NCBI GenBank assembly: GCA_023052935.1
Contig: CM041292.1
Coordinates: forward strand, 31,755,454-31,819,453
Source: Piezodorus guildinii
Lineage: Eukaryota > Arthropoda > Insecta > Hemiptera > Pentatomidae
Reading direction: 5' to 3'
DNA: 64,000 nucleotides
The translations under genes and the position numbers were made by a program. Below are positions 1 through 10,586 of this stretch, one piece after another. Each line of letters opens with the position of its first letter. Within the stretch, counting starts at the first letter, position 1. The notes under the pieces are model-generated. The model did no database searches, was not told the origin of the DNA, and saw nothing but the letters and a program-made list of their open reading frames with translations.

Positions 1-320
1 TTCCCGGAACGCCCGAGGGCAGACAGTTGCACAACCCCCTCTCCAATAACTAGGGCGGACCTTTCGACACAAGTGGCTTACTCAGCCTCAGCTATTTCCG
101 GGCCTATCTTTGCATAAGTGCCTCCTATCTGTGCACCGATTGTTATAGCAGTGACATTTAGCGAATCCTTGAAGGAGCAATGCCACCCACCTAAACACAA
201 TAGATAGGATAAACGTTATGTCTTAACAATCCCATGAATGAGTGTAGCTAGTTAACTTAACTTTTATATAAAGTTATAGGTAAAAAATTTTAAAAGAATT
301 ACTTTCAGCTTCGTTTAGAT
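1..320. other. Unassigned left edge
   Basis: No coding sequence, tRNA or recognisable transposon end was seen. The first ~230 bases are richer in GC than what follows, so this may be the end of an element lying outside the window. Confidence 0.3.
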
Positions 321-595
321 GTTTATTTATTTAACGTCACTTTTTGCTACTATAACTAATCGAACGATGCTACAGTGAGAGTCCTAAATTTTGCCTATCC
401 AGATTTTATTAGGATAGGGATCTTTAACAAGTATCTGACATCGCACAGGCTCGGGACCATCTTTTAACGTCCCACGGCATAACTAAGGATTTTTTACTCT
501 CATTAAAAAATCCTAACACACCTGCGGGTTTGAACCCGTGACCTTTGGCATAATAGGAGGCTGTTATGCTAGCCACCCAGCTACAAGTGATCCCG
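321..595 (-). mobile_element. tRNA-derived SINE (family 1, copy 1)
   Basis: Read on the minus strand, the head carries GTGGCTAGCATAACAGCC and a B-box-like GGGTTTGAACCC (as CGGGTTCAAACCCGC). The body includes GGATAGGCAAAATTTAGGAC and the 3' end is an AAATAAATAAAC tail. The same order of blocks recurs at 39664-39955, 53285-53550 and 55986-56255, which is the main reason to call it a SINE. The tRNA origin is inferred from the two promoter boxes and their spacing. Confidence 0.7.
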
Positions 596-639
596 CTTCG
601 TTTGGAAACATACGTTTTAGATTAAATGACAAACAATAT

Positions 640-1190
640 ACAATTGCTACGAATAATATTCACCTAAGTTTATGCCCTATTCGTTACTTTACATTACCTT
701 TCACAACATTGCATCCTAGACAATATTTTTCTAAAATCTTTGGCTTCCCAAGGGTATATTATATATTTATATTAATATTCTTGTGTTCGGGAGAAAAAAA
801 AATTTCCTTGAAAAAATATTTTTGATCTTTTTTTTTCCTTGAGTCAACTATCAAATTCGTTCGACTTGTATATTAGCGGTTTCTAATCAATGCTAATAAG
901 AAGATAAAGTAATTTTTTTAATCTACAAAATTAAAGAGTACTTTAGAGGAAGGAAATAAAAAAATTCTTAATTATAAAACTTTAGAGGAAATTTTAAAAA
1001 AATCGTTTTTTAAGGCCTGTCAGACTATATTAATCAGAATGAAACCCTCAAGATGCCGACATTCTAAAATGTCACTTAAATATAAAATTTATATCAAATT
1101 TGCAACAGATATTTCTCTAAACCAATGCATACATCCGCATGCCAAATTTGCAAAACCGTAGAAAAAAAGAAAAGAGGCATTAAAAAAATA
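640..1190 (-). repeat. Repeat A, degraded partial copy
   Basis: Blocks typical of repeat A (a TCTAAAATCTTTGGCTT block, a CTACAAAATTAAAG block and a CCTGTCAGACTAT block) appear in the order expected for the minus strand. Neither end is complete. Its 5' part resembles the copy at 51608-52060 more than the others, which hints at a subfamily. Confidence 0.55.
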
Positions 1191-1213
1191 AATAAATAAA
1201 TAGAAATCTTGCT

Positions 1214-1247
1214 TTTATATATATATATATATATTATATATATATAC
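1214..1247. repeat. (TA)n microsatellite
   Basis: Alternating T and A with one phase break. Confidence 0.9.
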
Positions 1248-1459
1248 TAAATCAATTTATTTCTGAGATATAATTTTTCTAGAAAACAAAAAATAGTATC
1301 ATTGGAATCGGTTAAGAAATAGCAATTATAGCCTTTTGAAATTAAAAGTGATAGGCCTTTTATTTGATTAATTTATTGCTTTTCACATTTGTTAATTGCG
1401 TGTGAACATCTAATGTAGGTATTTGGAAATAATATACCATTGTATTTCCATTTGCAGCG

Positions 1460-2300
1460 ATTTTAATTTCACTTACCTAGATATGAAATACATAATAAGG
1501 GAAAGTATTGCGATCGCGAACATTTTGAAATTCTCGTTTTCAAGGGGAATCCCCTGAGTCCGAATAACCATGTCCCGCCAAAAGGTTTGTGTGATAAATC
1601 GTATAAAACTGAAATTTCGTATTTTAGGAGCATCACATGCCTGATATGTTAGAGCAACATTTCATCAAAATCGGCCAACCAGAAAATTTTATACCATGCA
1701 TTTTTCACATTTTTATGATTTTCTGAAAAACGGCTCGGGCCATTTTGATTGAATTGGCTTTATGAATGTAAACTTTAATGGGTTTTTATATAATGTAGGT
1801 TTCATTCTAATTGAAATATTATGACAGGGCATAAATGTCGAATTTTTCAATTTTCTTCCTCTGAAGTACCTTTAATATTCCATAATATTAACCATGTCAC
1901 CTTATTAGCATTGATAAGAAAGGGCTAAATATAAAAGTTGAACGAATTTGATAACCAACTAAAATGCAAAAATATTTTTTTAATGCAATTTTTCGTTTTT
2001 GAACATAAGAACAGTTTTATAGACGTATAATATATCGTTGGAAAGCTAAAGATTTAAGAAAAAATATTATATAATACACGGATTGTAATAGTTAATAGGT
2101 AGTGGTGAAAAACCGATAAAACTAACTGATTGTTGTAGATAATGATATAATAGATTATTGAACAAGACTCATTTTTCTATCGAAATTCAATGTTTTATAT
2201 TTTTGCTTTTTTTAATTTCTAACTGTATTTTCAAATTCTTAAATTGATTATAACAATAGAGGTTAATGAAAGTCGAGTATTACCCACACCAGATTTTTTT
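1460..2300 (+). repeat. Repeat A, near full-length copy
   Basis: Starts with TTTCACTTACC, runs through a GGAAAGTATTGCGATCG block, a GTTGGAAAGCTAAAGATTT block and a TAAAACTAACTGATTGTTG block, and ends near CACACCAGATTTTTT. It is about 840 bp and has no ORF. Near full-length copies also lie at 38318-39225, 40790-41640 and 41905-42660. The class is unknown; see findings. Confidence 0.7.
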
Positions 2301-2496
2301 AGTTTCTTTTCTTTTTTAATTTTTTCGGAAGTTTTTCTTAATATAAACACTTAAAAGACAAATAATAGAAACAGTGAGCCAATGAACACCAATAAGGACA
2401 AATAGCAGTGTGCTATGAAATAAAATGATGAGTGATATTGTAACAAGTTTTTAATTTTCCCGCTCGGTTTTCGTCCGCCCGGTGTCTTAAACTTGA

Positions 2497-2498
<2 letters not shown>

Positions 2499-2530
<32 letters not shown>
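2499..2530. repeat. (AT)n microsatellite
   Basis: Pure AT alternation of 32 bases. Confidence 0.9.
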
Positions 2531-2532
<2 letters not shown>

Positions 2533-2887
2533 AAACGTACAGTGTCGCCGCCTAGGATAAGTACCGTGGAGATACCGGGATTCCGCGATTTTAAGCCATT
2601 CCCGTAGAAAGTCTCGTACCGTATACATGTATGGAAGTACCGAGTTAGCAGGGAAGCAACCAGGAGCAGTTTAAGGCTATTTCTATTTAATTTTTCCTCA
2701 TATATATTTCATATACCCAGCGTTGGTGTCATGGTAGAATATTTTTTTTTTGCCGTATGCTTGTATGCCGCTGACAAAGGAAATAAAGTATAACATCGAA
2801 AATAATTTTATTTTCTAAGGACCTGGACCTTTACCATTAACCATGTCACAATATATGAAATAGCAATTATATAATGAAAAAAAAAGT

Positions 2888-2916
2888 CTTGAAAATGGGG
2901 AAACAGCCCCGAAACG
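2888..2916 (+). other. Hammerhead-like core motif (Penelope terminal remnant)
   Basis: A GGGG/CCCC stem closes a short loop and is followed directly by GAAAC, the box-2 pattern of a hammerhead ribozyme. The box-1 side reads CUUGAAAAU rather than CUGANGA, so activity is doubtful. The motif resembles the terminal arms of the Penelope-like element at 11082-13998 and the fold-back at 34293-34658. Confidence 0.4.
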
Positions 2917-3489
2917 TCGACAAATATGAAAAGCTAATGAAATAAAGTGATTAAGTGAGAAATGGAAGTCAATGTCTACTCTTTTAAGTGTTCAGATTTT
3001 TTTATTTAAATGTAGCTATATAATCATGGAATGATTTGCGAAATAAAATGTTTTCATATGACCGTGACCCCACTGATCCGAAACTGCTTTCGCCTCGCTC
3101 AGAACTCACCCAGTCAAAGCCAAGACGATCCTTAGAGCGGACTCCCAATTAAATAACACCGCTTTCACATGCTGGGAATCGTAAAGAGCATCGGGAGCAG
3201 GCGAGTACAAGAGAACGGTCGCAGTTACAAGTTGTATGTTAATTAACAGGAACCTCGACAAAGATTAATGGTTCTATTTACTTCTTGGAACAAGTCATTC
3301 TCTTCCAGCCTTACAGTTCTCAATGTCGGAATTTAATTTAGGGCGAGTCTGAGGCGAAGGATCTATTTACGTTGATGCTAAACCGAATAGCATGTTAATA
3401 CACATTAATACATCTATTTAAATTTGTTTAATGTTTACGGTTAGTTTCCGTGGGGAAACGTCTGTTTTTATAATATAATCTGAAACTGT
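2917..3489. other. Unassigned, with a GC-richer patch at about 3060-3330
   Basis: No ORF above background and no recognised repeat. The patch could be an unrecognised element or part of a host transcript. Confidence 0.3.
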
Positions 3490-3570
3490 ATTCATAATAA
3501 ATAAAATAAATAAATGGGCTAATTTATATTCATGTCTTGTGAAGAAACTATCCAGTGGTAGCATTTCAAT
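3490..3570 (-). mobile_element. Jockey-type LINE 3' UTR scrap
   Basis: The block GTGAAGAAACTATCCAGTGG followed by TAGCA closely matches the 3' UTR of the LINE fragment at 4655-5525 (GTGAAGAAACTACCCAGTGG). Only the extreme 3' end remains. Confidence 0.5.
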
Positions 3571-3789
3571 ATCTGAAACTAGAGATTATTAATAAAATCT
3601 GGTGCACGCACAAACCTTAATACATAGGTCTGATATACCTAGTAGTGATTGTTATAGTATTTTTTTTCATCAAAATATTTCATTAGAGTTTTGACCACTG
3701 GTAGCATTCTTTTAACGGATTTATTTAACTTCTCATATGATATTTTGCCCCCCAAACGTTTAAGAAACTCCTAAAGATTTTTTTTTTGT

Positions 3790-3869
3790 GAAATTCCAGC
3801 GCGTTACCGAATCTTCATTTCAAGATCTTCCCAAACCGGCCCGATCGGATTGAGATCCGGAAAGCTACT
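3790..3869 (-). pseudogene. Tc1-type transposase scrap
   Basis: Read on the minus strand the codons give SSFPDLNPIGPVWEDLEMKI and then R and a stop. This matches the Tc1-family block around the third catalytic residue, normally SPDLNPIE followed by W. Here the catalytic Glu position reads Gly, and a stop follows after about 20 codons, so it is dead. No terminal repeats were found around it. Confidence 0.55.
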
Positions 3870-4285
3870 CAGCTCATGTTATTCAAAATTTCTCAGTCCT
3901 CTTTTGTTTTGATGATTTTCAACAGTTTTTTTTTTTTTAATATTTATTGTGATATATTACAATTTGAAACTATGTTTAAATAAATTTTTCGAATCATTAT
4001 TCTCAAGAAAAATTTTAACTAATAACGATTAAGGGAAGGGCAGAAGGAATCGTTAATATTTTTCGTAATTTGTAAAAATAAACTAATAAAAAACCTACTT
4101 AAGTCGATTTGAAGTATCGAACTTTTTCCATCTTGTCATCCAAGAAGTACCTCTTTACAGTTTTAACTATTTCACACCTCTCCGACAGGTTTCTAACCTA
4201 ATTCCACCTCTGATTGAATTTCATACCATGGGACTTTTTTTCATCCTTATCTTTGGGATGATAATCGCCTTTTTAGGCTTTTTTT

Positions 4286-4307
4286 GGGGGAGAGGGGCAT
4301 GGGAGGG
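4286..4307 (+). other. G-quadruplex-capable G-runs
   Basis: Four runs of three or more G are separated by loops AGA, CAT and A. This satisfies the usual G3+N1-7 pattern and is rare in such AT-rich DNA. No gene lies nearby. Confidence 0.6.
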
Positions 4308-4654
4308 AGAGTGGGTGACTTGGTCGTTTGGTGTTGATCGCGATGAACCTTTCATTTTCTCTCTATCGTCAACAATATCCTAGTTAGAGAAGTACAAATA
4401 TATAAATTTAAATCGGTTAGATGGTCCTAAACCTCTAAATGTATTTGTCTCCAACTTTATAATAACCGAGTTATCAGGGAATCACACCTCTTGTTTTTTG
4501 TGGCATGACGATATTATTATTTTTTGTTTTGCTCATCACGGTGACTTGATCTCGAAAATCTTTTCGTGTTGTCTCTATCTTCAATAATAAACGAGGTTTG
4601 GTGAATTAAATTTCTTCTTATCTATGACTTCAATATATAGAAACAAAATTGTGT

Positions 4655-5525
4655 TTTTTTATTTAAAAGCAATTTACAACTGTATTAAAATAAAATACAT
4701 TAAGTAAATGTGCTAATAGATCAAGTGGGCGTGATACAGGCATGTGAAGAAACTACCCAGTGGTAGCACTTCAAAGTTTATTCAGCTAAATAGGTCTCGA
4801 GGCCATCGTCTTTTCAGCCGCCTTGGAAGATGATCAGGAATAGGAGATGAGAGTTTGCAGACGAGTGGGTTGGAGTGAACGGGCAATTTGGAATAAAAGG
4901 AGGAATATCTAGTTCGGGCTAGATCTGCGACTAATGGGATATTTAGGTTTTTATGGATTATTTTATTGGTGACAAAGTAAGGGGCGTTTAGGATCTTTCG
5001 GAGGATTTTGGATTGCAAGGATCGAATGCGGGAAGAATTGGATGGTTTGGTGGATCCCCATAACTCAATCCCATATGTCCAAATAGGCCTAATGATGGTA
5101 ATACAAATTAATTTTTTGTAGTATGTGGAAAGTTTTGATCGTTTGTCCAATACAACACTTATTGGACAAACGATCAAAACTTTTCCAGTAAGCGGTATCT
5201 ACGAGCTGTTTCTTGTCGTTTCAGTCTAGTGTGAGGATTCCAAGTAAGACCTTTGTCTAGATGGAGTCCTAGGTACCAGATCTGTTTAACTGAGGTGAGG
5301 GGAATATTGTTAAAGGAAATATTGGGACAGGCGGACATAGGTTTTAGACGAAGGGTGAAGGTAATTTGATGGGATTTAGTAGGGTTGATTTTGATTCTCC
5401 ACTTTTGACATCATTCTTCAATGGAAGAAATGTGAGACTGAAGGATTTTGGAAGCAACAGATGGGTCATTATTTACGGATAACACACAAGTGTCATCTGC
5501 GTAGGTTGTGAGGACAGTACTTTAC
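4655..5525 (-). mobile_element. Jockey-type LINE, 5'-truncated 3' fragment
   Basis: The minus strand encodes the end of a non-LTR reverse transcriptase. Near 5480-5525 it reads TYADDTCVLSVNNDP (motif C), followed by the thumb blocks and then the family C-terminus PIWTYGIELWGSTKPSNSS and RRLKRRWPRDL. The C-terminal reading frame stays open from about 5177 to 4782, and a 3' UTR follows to about 4655. The frame is disrupted upstream, partly by a small inverted repeat at 5133-5179. It belongs to the same family as 22973-23640 and 43350-44873. Confidence 0.85.
5133..5179. repeat. Perfect 20-bp inverted repeat inside LINE RT
   Basis: The arm TTTTGATCGTTTGTCCAATA and its exact reverse complement flank a 7-base spacer (CAACACT). 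The other LINE copies have only one of the two arms here, so the palindrome arose after insertion. Confidence 0.85.
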
Positions 5526-5539
5526 TGTTCCTAAAACTC

Positions 5540-6390
5540 TATACACATTTTTCTTTTTCTTCAAAAATAACTGCGTTATGTAGGTAATTTTTTTTTTCTT
5601 TTTCTTTTTTTCTATTTTATAATTAATCGTGGTGTACCAATTCTAAAACTTTGAAAAATGTTTACTCTATCTTCGAAAATAACTGAGTTATGGGCGTATA
5701 GATAGGCAAGATTTTTTTTTTTTTTTTATCAATATGGGACCACCACAAATATAATCACGATTCGCCTAGACCTGATTAAGACCAGCGTCGTAAAACTTTG
5801 ATTATGTTAAGACAACACCTTAACTCACTTTGCCAATAGGGCCTGGCTACACAATAGTGTGTGCGTGCGTTAGCTCACGAGACATTCCTTTCCCCTTAGG
5901 GTAACAACTACTTCTGGGAAAAACCTGCAAGCGTATATAAGAAACGGATGGAACGTCAACCGGCTGCAATACAACAAAAACAAAAAGCGCGTATGCAAAG
6001 GAGAGAAAGGGCAATGAAAGGGAAGAACGACTCACGCGGAGCCGAAAACAATCTCGTCACTTTCCCCGCCCGAACAATACCGGCCTCACCTTGACTTTCA
6101 TAATGAATTCGACAATAATTACAGAGGCGTTTGTTCATTCATTGACGCTACGGATGTTCCCTCCTCCACTCTTCAGTAGTAATTGTTCTTTCGTGGGTTT
6201 TTAATGATTGGAATAACAGGCCAAAAATGGACTGGCGACTGATTATTGGTATCCGGGGTCTAACTGCTACGTTTTTGGCTATTTGCTTTTCAAAGGAAGG
6301 CGGGGGTTCCAGAAACCGATGCTATTCTGTTTATTTACATCTGTTATATCATATCTGTATCTAAACCAAAACGGATTCAATGGTATAAAG
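5540..6390. other. Unassigned, with a TATA-like site
   Basis: Poly-T tracts are followed by a GC-richer stretch at about 5760-6200. That stretch contains GCGTATATAAGAAAC at about 5932, which would fit a TATA box. No coding exon could be tied to it. It could be the promoter of the downstream Spaetzle gene, but that is only a guess from position and strand. Confidence 0.2.
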
Positions 6391-6440
6391 CAGTGGTTCC
6401 CAACTGGTGGTCCGCGAGATGTCATTGAGAAATAATTTCA

Positions 6441-6831
6441 AATTGAGTCGTTGATTTCCAAAAGGTACTAAGGAACATTTTTTACGAAATTGATTTTTTT
6501 ACATATTTGTAATCTCCTCATTTAGTTTTATCTAAATATTCTATTTGATGTTATCTGATGAATTCTCAAGTCCTTAAAAAACACGATTTAGAAATGCGGT
6601 CATTTTCTAAAAGTACTAATTACACATTTATTTCCGTTCCAAATCATTCTAAAAAAATTCATTTCATAACTTTAATATGATGTTATTATTATAGTAAAAA
6701 AATAATTCTAAACTTTAAGGCAAAAAGACCCAAATAAGCTAGTTTAATAATATAGTAATGAGAGATTTTCGCGCTTCCTGTAAAATTTCCTAGAATGGAT
6801 ATAGTACCTTTTGGAAATCAACGTCTCAATT
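6441..6831. mobile_element. TIR MITE (family 2, copy 1), nested in hAT element
   Basis: Left end AATTGAGTCGTTGATTTCC, then AAAAGGTACTA, is repeated inverted at the right end (GGAAATCAACGTCTCAATT). It is about 390 bp, AT-rich and without coding capacity. Related elements with the same ends lie at 35814-36187 and 29072-30315. Confidence 0.8.
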
Positions 6832-7146
6832 GGCTTATTAAAAAAAAAGTATTTGTTAAGCCTTGGCTTTTAATAGTAACCACAAGCTTTACATGGACCA
6901 ATTTAAAATTCTATGTGATAAGATTGCTTGTGTTTACTGACAAGGGGCTGCTACTTCATAATCCCAACCTTACAATTGGTCATTTTCTAAAATTTCTAAA
7001 ATAACGAGTTTAAAGAACAGATAAAGTGCAGAAGATAATTAACATATTTGATTTCTTTATAAATATTTTTAAAAATTCCATCTTCTATAAGTTTTAAATT
7101 TTAGGTTAATTTTTATTCACTTAAGGTCATATCAGATGACATTAAA

Positions 7147-7260
7147 ACAGAAGTCCTAAATATTTGTTATCCGGGGTTTATTAGGTTGGGAATCTTATAG
7201 GAGGACCTGACTTAGAACAGGCTTTTGATAATTTTAAAATTTTACGACCATCTGCCAGGT
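7147..7260 (-). mobile_element. SINE family 1, eroded body fragment
   Basis: Blocks AGTCCTAAAT, TTATCCGGGGTTTATTAGG and GGGAATCTTA follow the order seen in the minus-strand SINE at 321-595 but are more diverged. The tRNA-like head is missing. Confidence 0.45.
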
Positions 7261-7540
7261 GTAACTTTAAATTATTTAATTTTTTGATATATTGATTAAA
7301 TAAGATTGAAGTAAACTGCTAGTGCTTAGTTCTTTTTTCTTCATTTTAATTTCCCCTACTAGGCAATTTCTAGAAAAGAGGCTTTGGTAGAGGTATTTCG
7401 CAAGTGATGTACCTGATACAATGTAATCCAGTAAAAATCTAAGTATATATCTAATATTTAGGATTTTGGGGTCCTTGCCACTGAAATGGTTGTATAAAGG
7501 GGTCCGCGAAAAATTTTTGTTGGGAACCACTGATATAAAG

Positions 7541-8416
7541 TATACTAAAATCCATTTTTTTAATGCAGGATTTTTTTTCATCTAAGCTATTAATTTTTAA
7601 AGTAAAACTTCTTTAGGCACGACTAACGGGTAACTGAATGCTTTGGAAGATAATAATGCAACAGGAACTCATTACCCCAATAAAACGTTTAAGTAGCATC
7701 CGATTTTTAAATATGTTCACGCTGTATATTTACTGTATGCTCATAATAATAATCATGAGATTATTAATTAAAATGTTTATGAAAATGTATTATCTTTAAG
7801 ATAATTATAATAAATATTAATAAAGATAATTATAATCAATGCAAATATAAATTTCTTTGTTATAATCGACCCAAACACTATACTTACTTCTATGAATTTG
7901 TTTGATAATAGTTTGTTTGTTTTTATCCATATATATCCAATGCTACATAATACATCTAAACTACTATTATTAATTACAAGCATAAAATCATTAAGAAAAT
8001 TACTTATCCTTTTTTTCTCTAAAATCCTTTCATATTTCCTTATTTTTTATCATTCCTAACAAAAAAAAATGGTTAATTATTTCAAATGAAAAAAATTAAA
8101 GGTACATCAGAGGAAGAAATTTGTTATTCAGTCCTGTCAGATGAATTTGATGAGCATAAAACCTAAATGAAATTGTAGATAATTTAATTTTAAATCTTCA
8201 CAGTGAGTTTAATCAAAATTGTTGGAACAGTTTTTGAGAAAATAATCTCAACCATATACTTTTGTTAAATATGTAATTTTTGTTGATGAGTTTCCATTTT
8301 TTTACTTTGCATAAGATTTATATACATATAATATTTTTCCTTCCATGTCAAAAGAAATTTATCTCACTTTATTATTACCTAAAGAAAATGTTTCACACCA
8401 AAATCATATTTTCCAG
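7541..8416. other. AT-rich sequence upstream of the first visible Spaetzle exon
   Basis: No coding exon with a compatible phase was recognised, nor any repeat end. It is probably intronic, because the exon at 8417 begins in mid-codon. Confidence 0.4.
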
Positions 8417-8503
8417 GGATCTTATACAACACCTCATAGAGAGATGGGAATATGACTACAATACTTTGTTTATCAATGAAGACCGAGAACAATATCGCCC
8501 AAG
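8417..8503 (+). CDS. spz: Spaetzle-like gene, pro-region exon a
   Basis: Bounded by TTTTCCAG and by AAG|GTACTG. It reads DLIQHLIERWEYDYNTLFIN and on to QYRPR. It starts and ends in phase 2, which matches the exon at 9546 exactly and creates an Arg codon (AG+A) across the junction. The gene assignment rests on this phase match, strand and spacing. Confidence 0.75.
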
Positions 8504-10505
8504 GTACTGAAGTTAGGTATAATATTTTTTAAATGTCTATAACTTAATGTACTTTGGAAGACACTGAAGCAATATGATAAACAAAAAGTTAATATTAAAA
8601 AAAAAATTGACATAATCAATTAATCTTTTATCTCTCGCTGAATAAATTTCTGAGAAGTTCATAATAAACAATATCATTTTCCTGAATAAAAGGTCAAACA
8701 CTACTTCGTTTTTAATTAAGTTGACTTAATTGACAAATAATACTATATAATTTAAAAAAGGTAAATTATTAAAAAATTTAAATACTATAATAATAAATAA
8801 ATTCCAACAACTATTTTTCTTATTATACTATTATTTCGAAATGAAGTACTTAGTTTTGTTGAAATTTTCGAAAAACAGAAATGTTTCATCACTTGCTGTT
8901 TTCTGTCTAATAGTATGAATTGTTATTATTAATCATGTAGCTTATTAAAGGTATTTGCATGTATCTATTGGGTTGTAAAATAAGTTTTTAGCGTTTTTCA
9001 ATTTAACCCTCTCTGTATTTATAAAACCATTTTTACTTGGTCAATAATATGTACACATTATAATAAAGGATTAGTTAATGTGATTTAATGAATCAGTTTC
9101 AACCAAGATTCCTTATCTTTAAGTGGTATTTTACTTGCTCAAAATGGAAGGGAAAAAAAATAATTTTCATCATTAAATGATTTTTTTATTTCGGAAAAGG
9201 AAAATCCGCTGCACAGAGGGTTAACAAAATTTGCAGTGTGTATTATGATGATGCCTTAGGAGAAAGCACTACCAAATAGTAGTTTGCTCGGTTCAGAGCT
9301 GGAAATTTTGACTTGGAAGAAGCAAAGCGCCAGTCATCCTTCATCTGTTGATGATGACCAATTCCAAAAATTATCTGAAATATGGCAACACGTAATAGAT
9401 CAAAATGAGTCATATATGATTGATTAAAAATATTTACAAGAGTCTGAAGTTTTTATTGAAATCATCAGTAAAAACGCCACGAACTTATTTCATAATCCAA
9501 TATCAACATCTCCTAACCAGTTTCATTTTAATTACTCTCTTATAGACCAGTCTATGGACCTCCTGCATACCATCATAAAAGGCCAATCTTCTCAGTCGCC
9601 CACTTTCAACAACCGACAACATTCCAGCATCAGGGATACAATACTTTAATTTTCAATCAGGTAAAGTAATATTGTTACAAATATCATATGAATATGAATA
9701 AATACATCCAATTTTCACTTGTCAGAGTCTAATTATATTCAATTATTATAAATTATATCCTCATTTAATCAAAAGTAACCATTGTCCAAAAAGAAATAGG
9801 CTAGAAGAATAGGATTTATTATGCCTTTAAACGCTGTCGAAATTGTATAAATGTACAAGTTGGATGAACTTGATAACCAGCTAAATGAGAAAAGACTAAA
9901 ATATTTTGTAGGTCAATTTTTTATTTTATTTTATTTTTATGAACACAAGAAAGGAATAAAAGAACTATAATATACCTTTGGAAAGCTAAAGATTTTAGAA
10001 AAAATATTATCTTATGCCCAAAGATGTACTAAGTAATAGAGAGTGACAAAAGTGGATAAAACTAAGTGATTGTTGTAGGTATTAATATCTATTGTAAGAT
10101 TATTTAATAAAGATAAATATTATGTCGATGTATCAATGTAATTCTTTAAACTTGTTAAAACTCTAATTTAATGTGAAATTTCTAATATTTATTTTAACAA
10201 TGGAAGTAAGTGAAGGATGTGGATCACTGTTCATTCATGGGATTGTTTTCAAAACTATGTTTGTTGAGAAATGGCACAACAATCAGGCTAATATATAAAT
10301 ACATATATAATTATATTCATAATTTAGAGAAATTGATATTTATAAAACTGTGATTGTTTGTTTTCAGAGCCATCCTGGCTATCCTGACCGTAGGTACCCT
10401 CTAGGACAGCCTGGCCTTCACTTCCTCAACGACAGTCCTGAACTGTACTCAGCACTTCTCAGGCCAGATCTCACGGCTAATGAACCATGGTGGAGGAGGT
10501 AGACA

Positions 10506-10586
<81 letters not shown>

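Larger units (their letters stand above)
6391..7532. mobile_element. hAT-type non-autonomous element
   Basis: The left end CAGTGGTTCCCAAC is matched in inverted form at the right end (GTTGGGAACCACTG), and both ends also share GGTCCGCGA inside. CAGTGGTTCCCAAC is a typical hAT terminus. The flanks GTATAAAG (6383-6390) and ATATAAAG (7533-7540) form an 8-bp target duplication with one mismatch, the size hAT elements make. No transposase is encoded. Two other repeats are nested inside (6441-6831 and 7147-7260). Confidence 0.85.

Noticed and set aside
2710..2760. AGCGTTGGTGTCATGGTAGAAT resembles the start of tRNA-Gly
   Set aside because: No B box or acceptor-stem partner follows; T-run instead. 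A chance or very eroded fragment.
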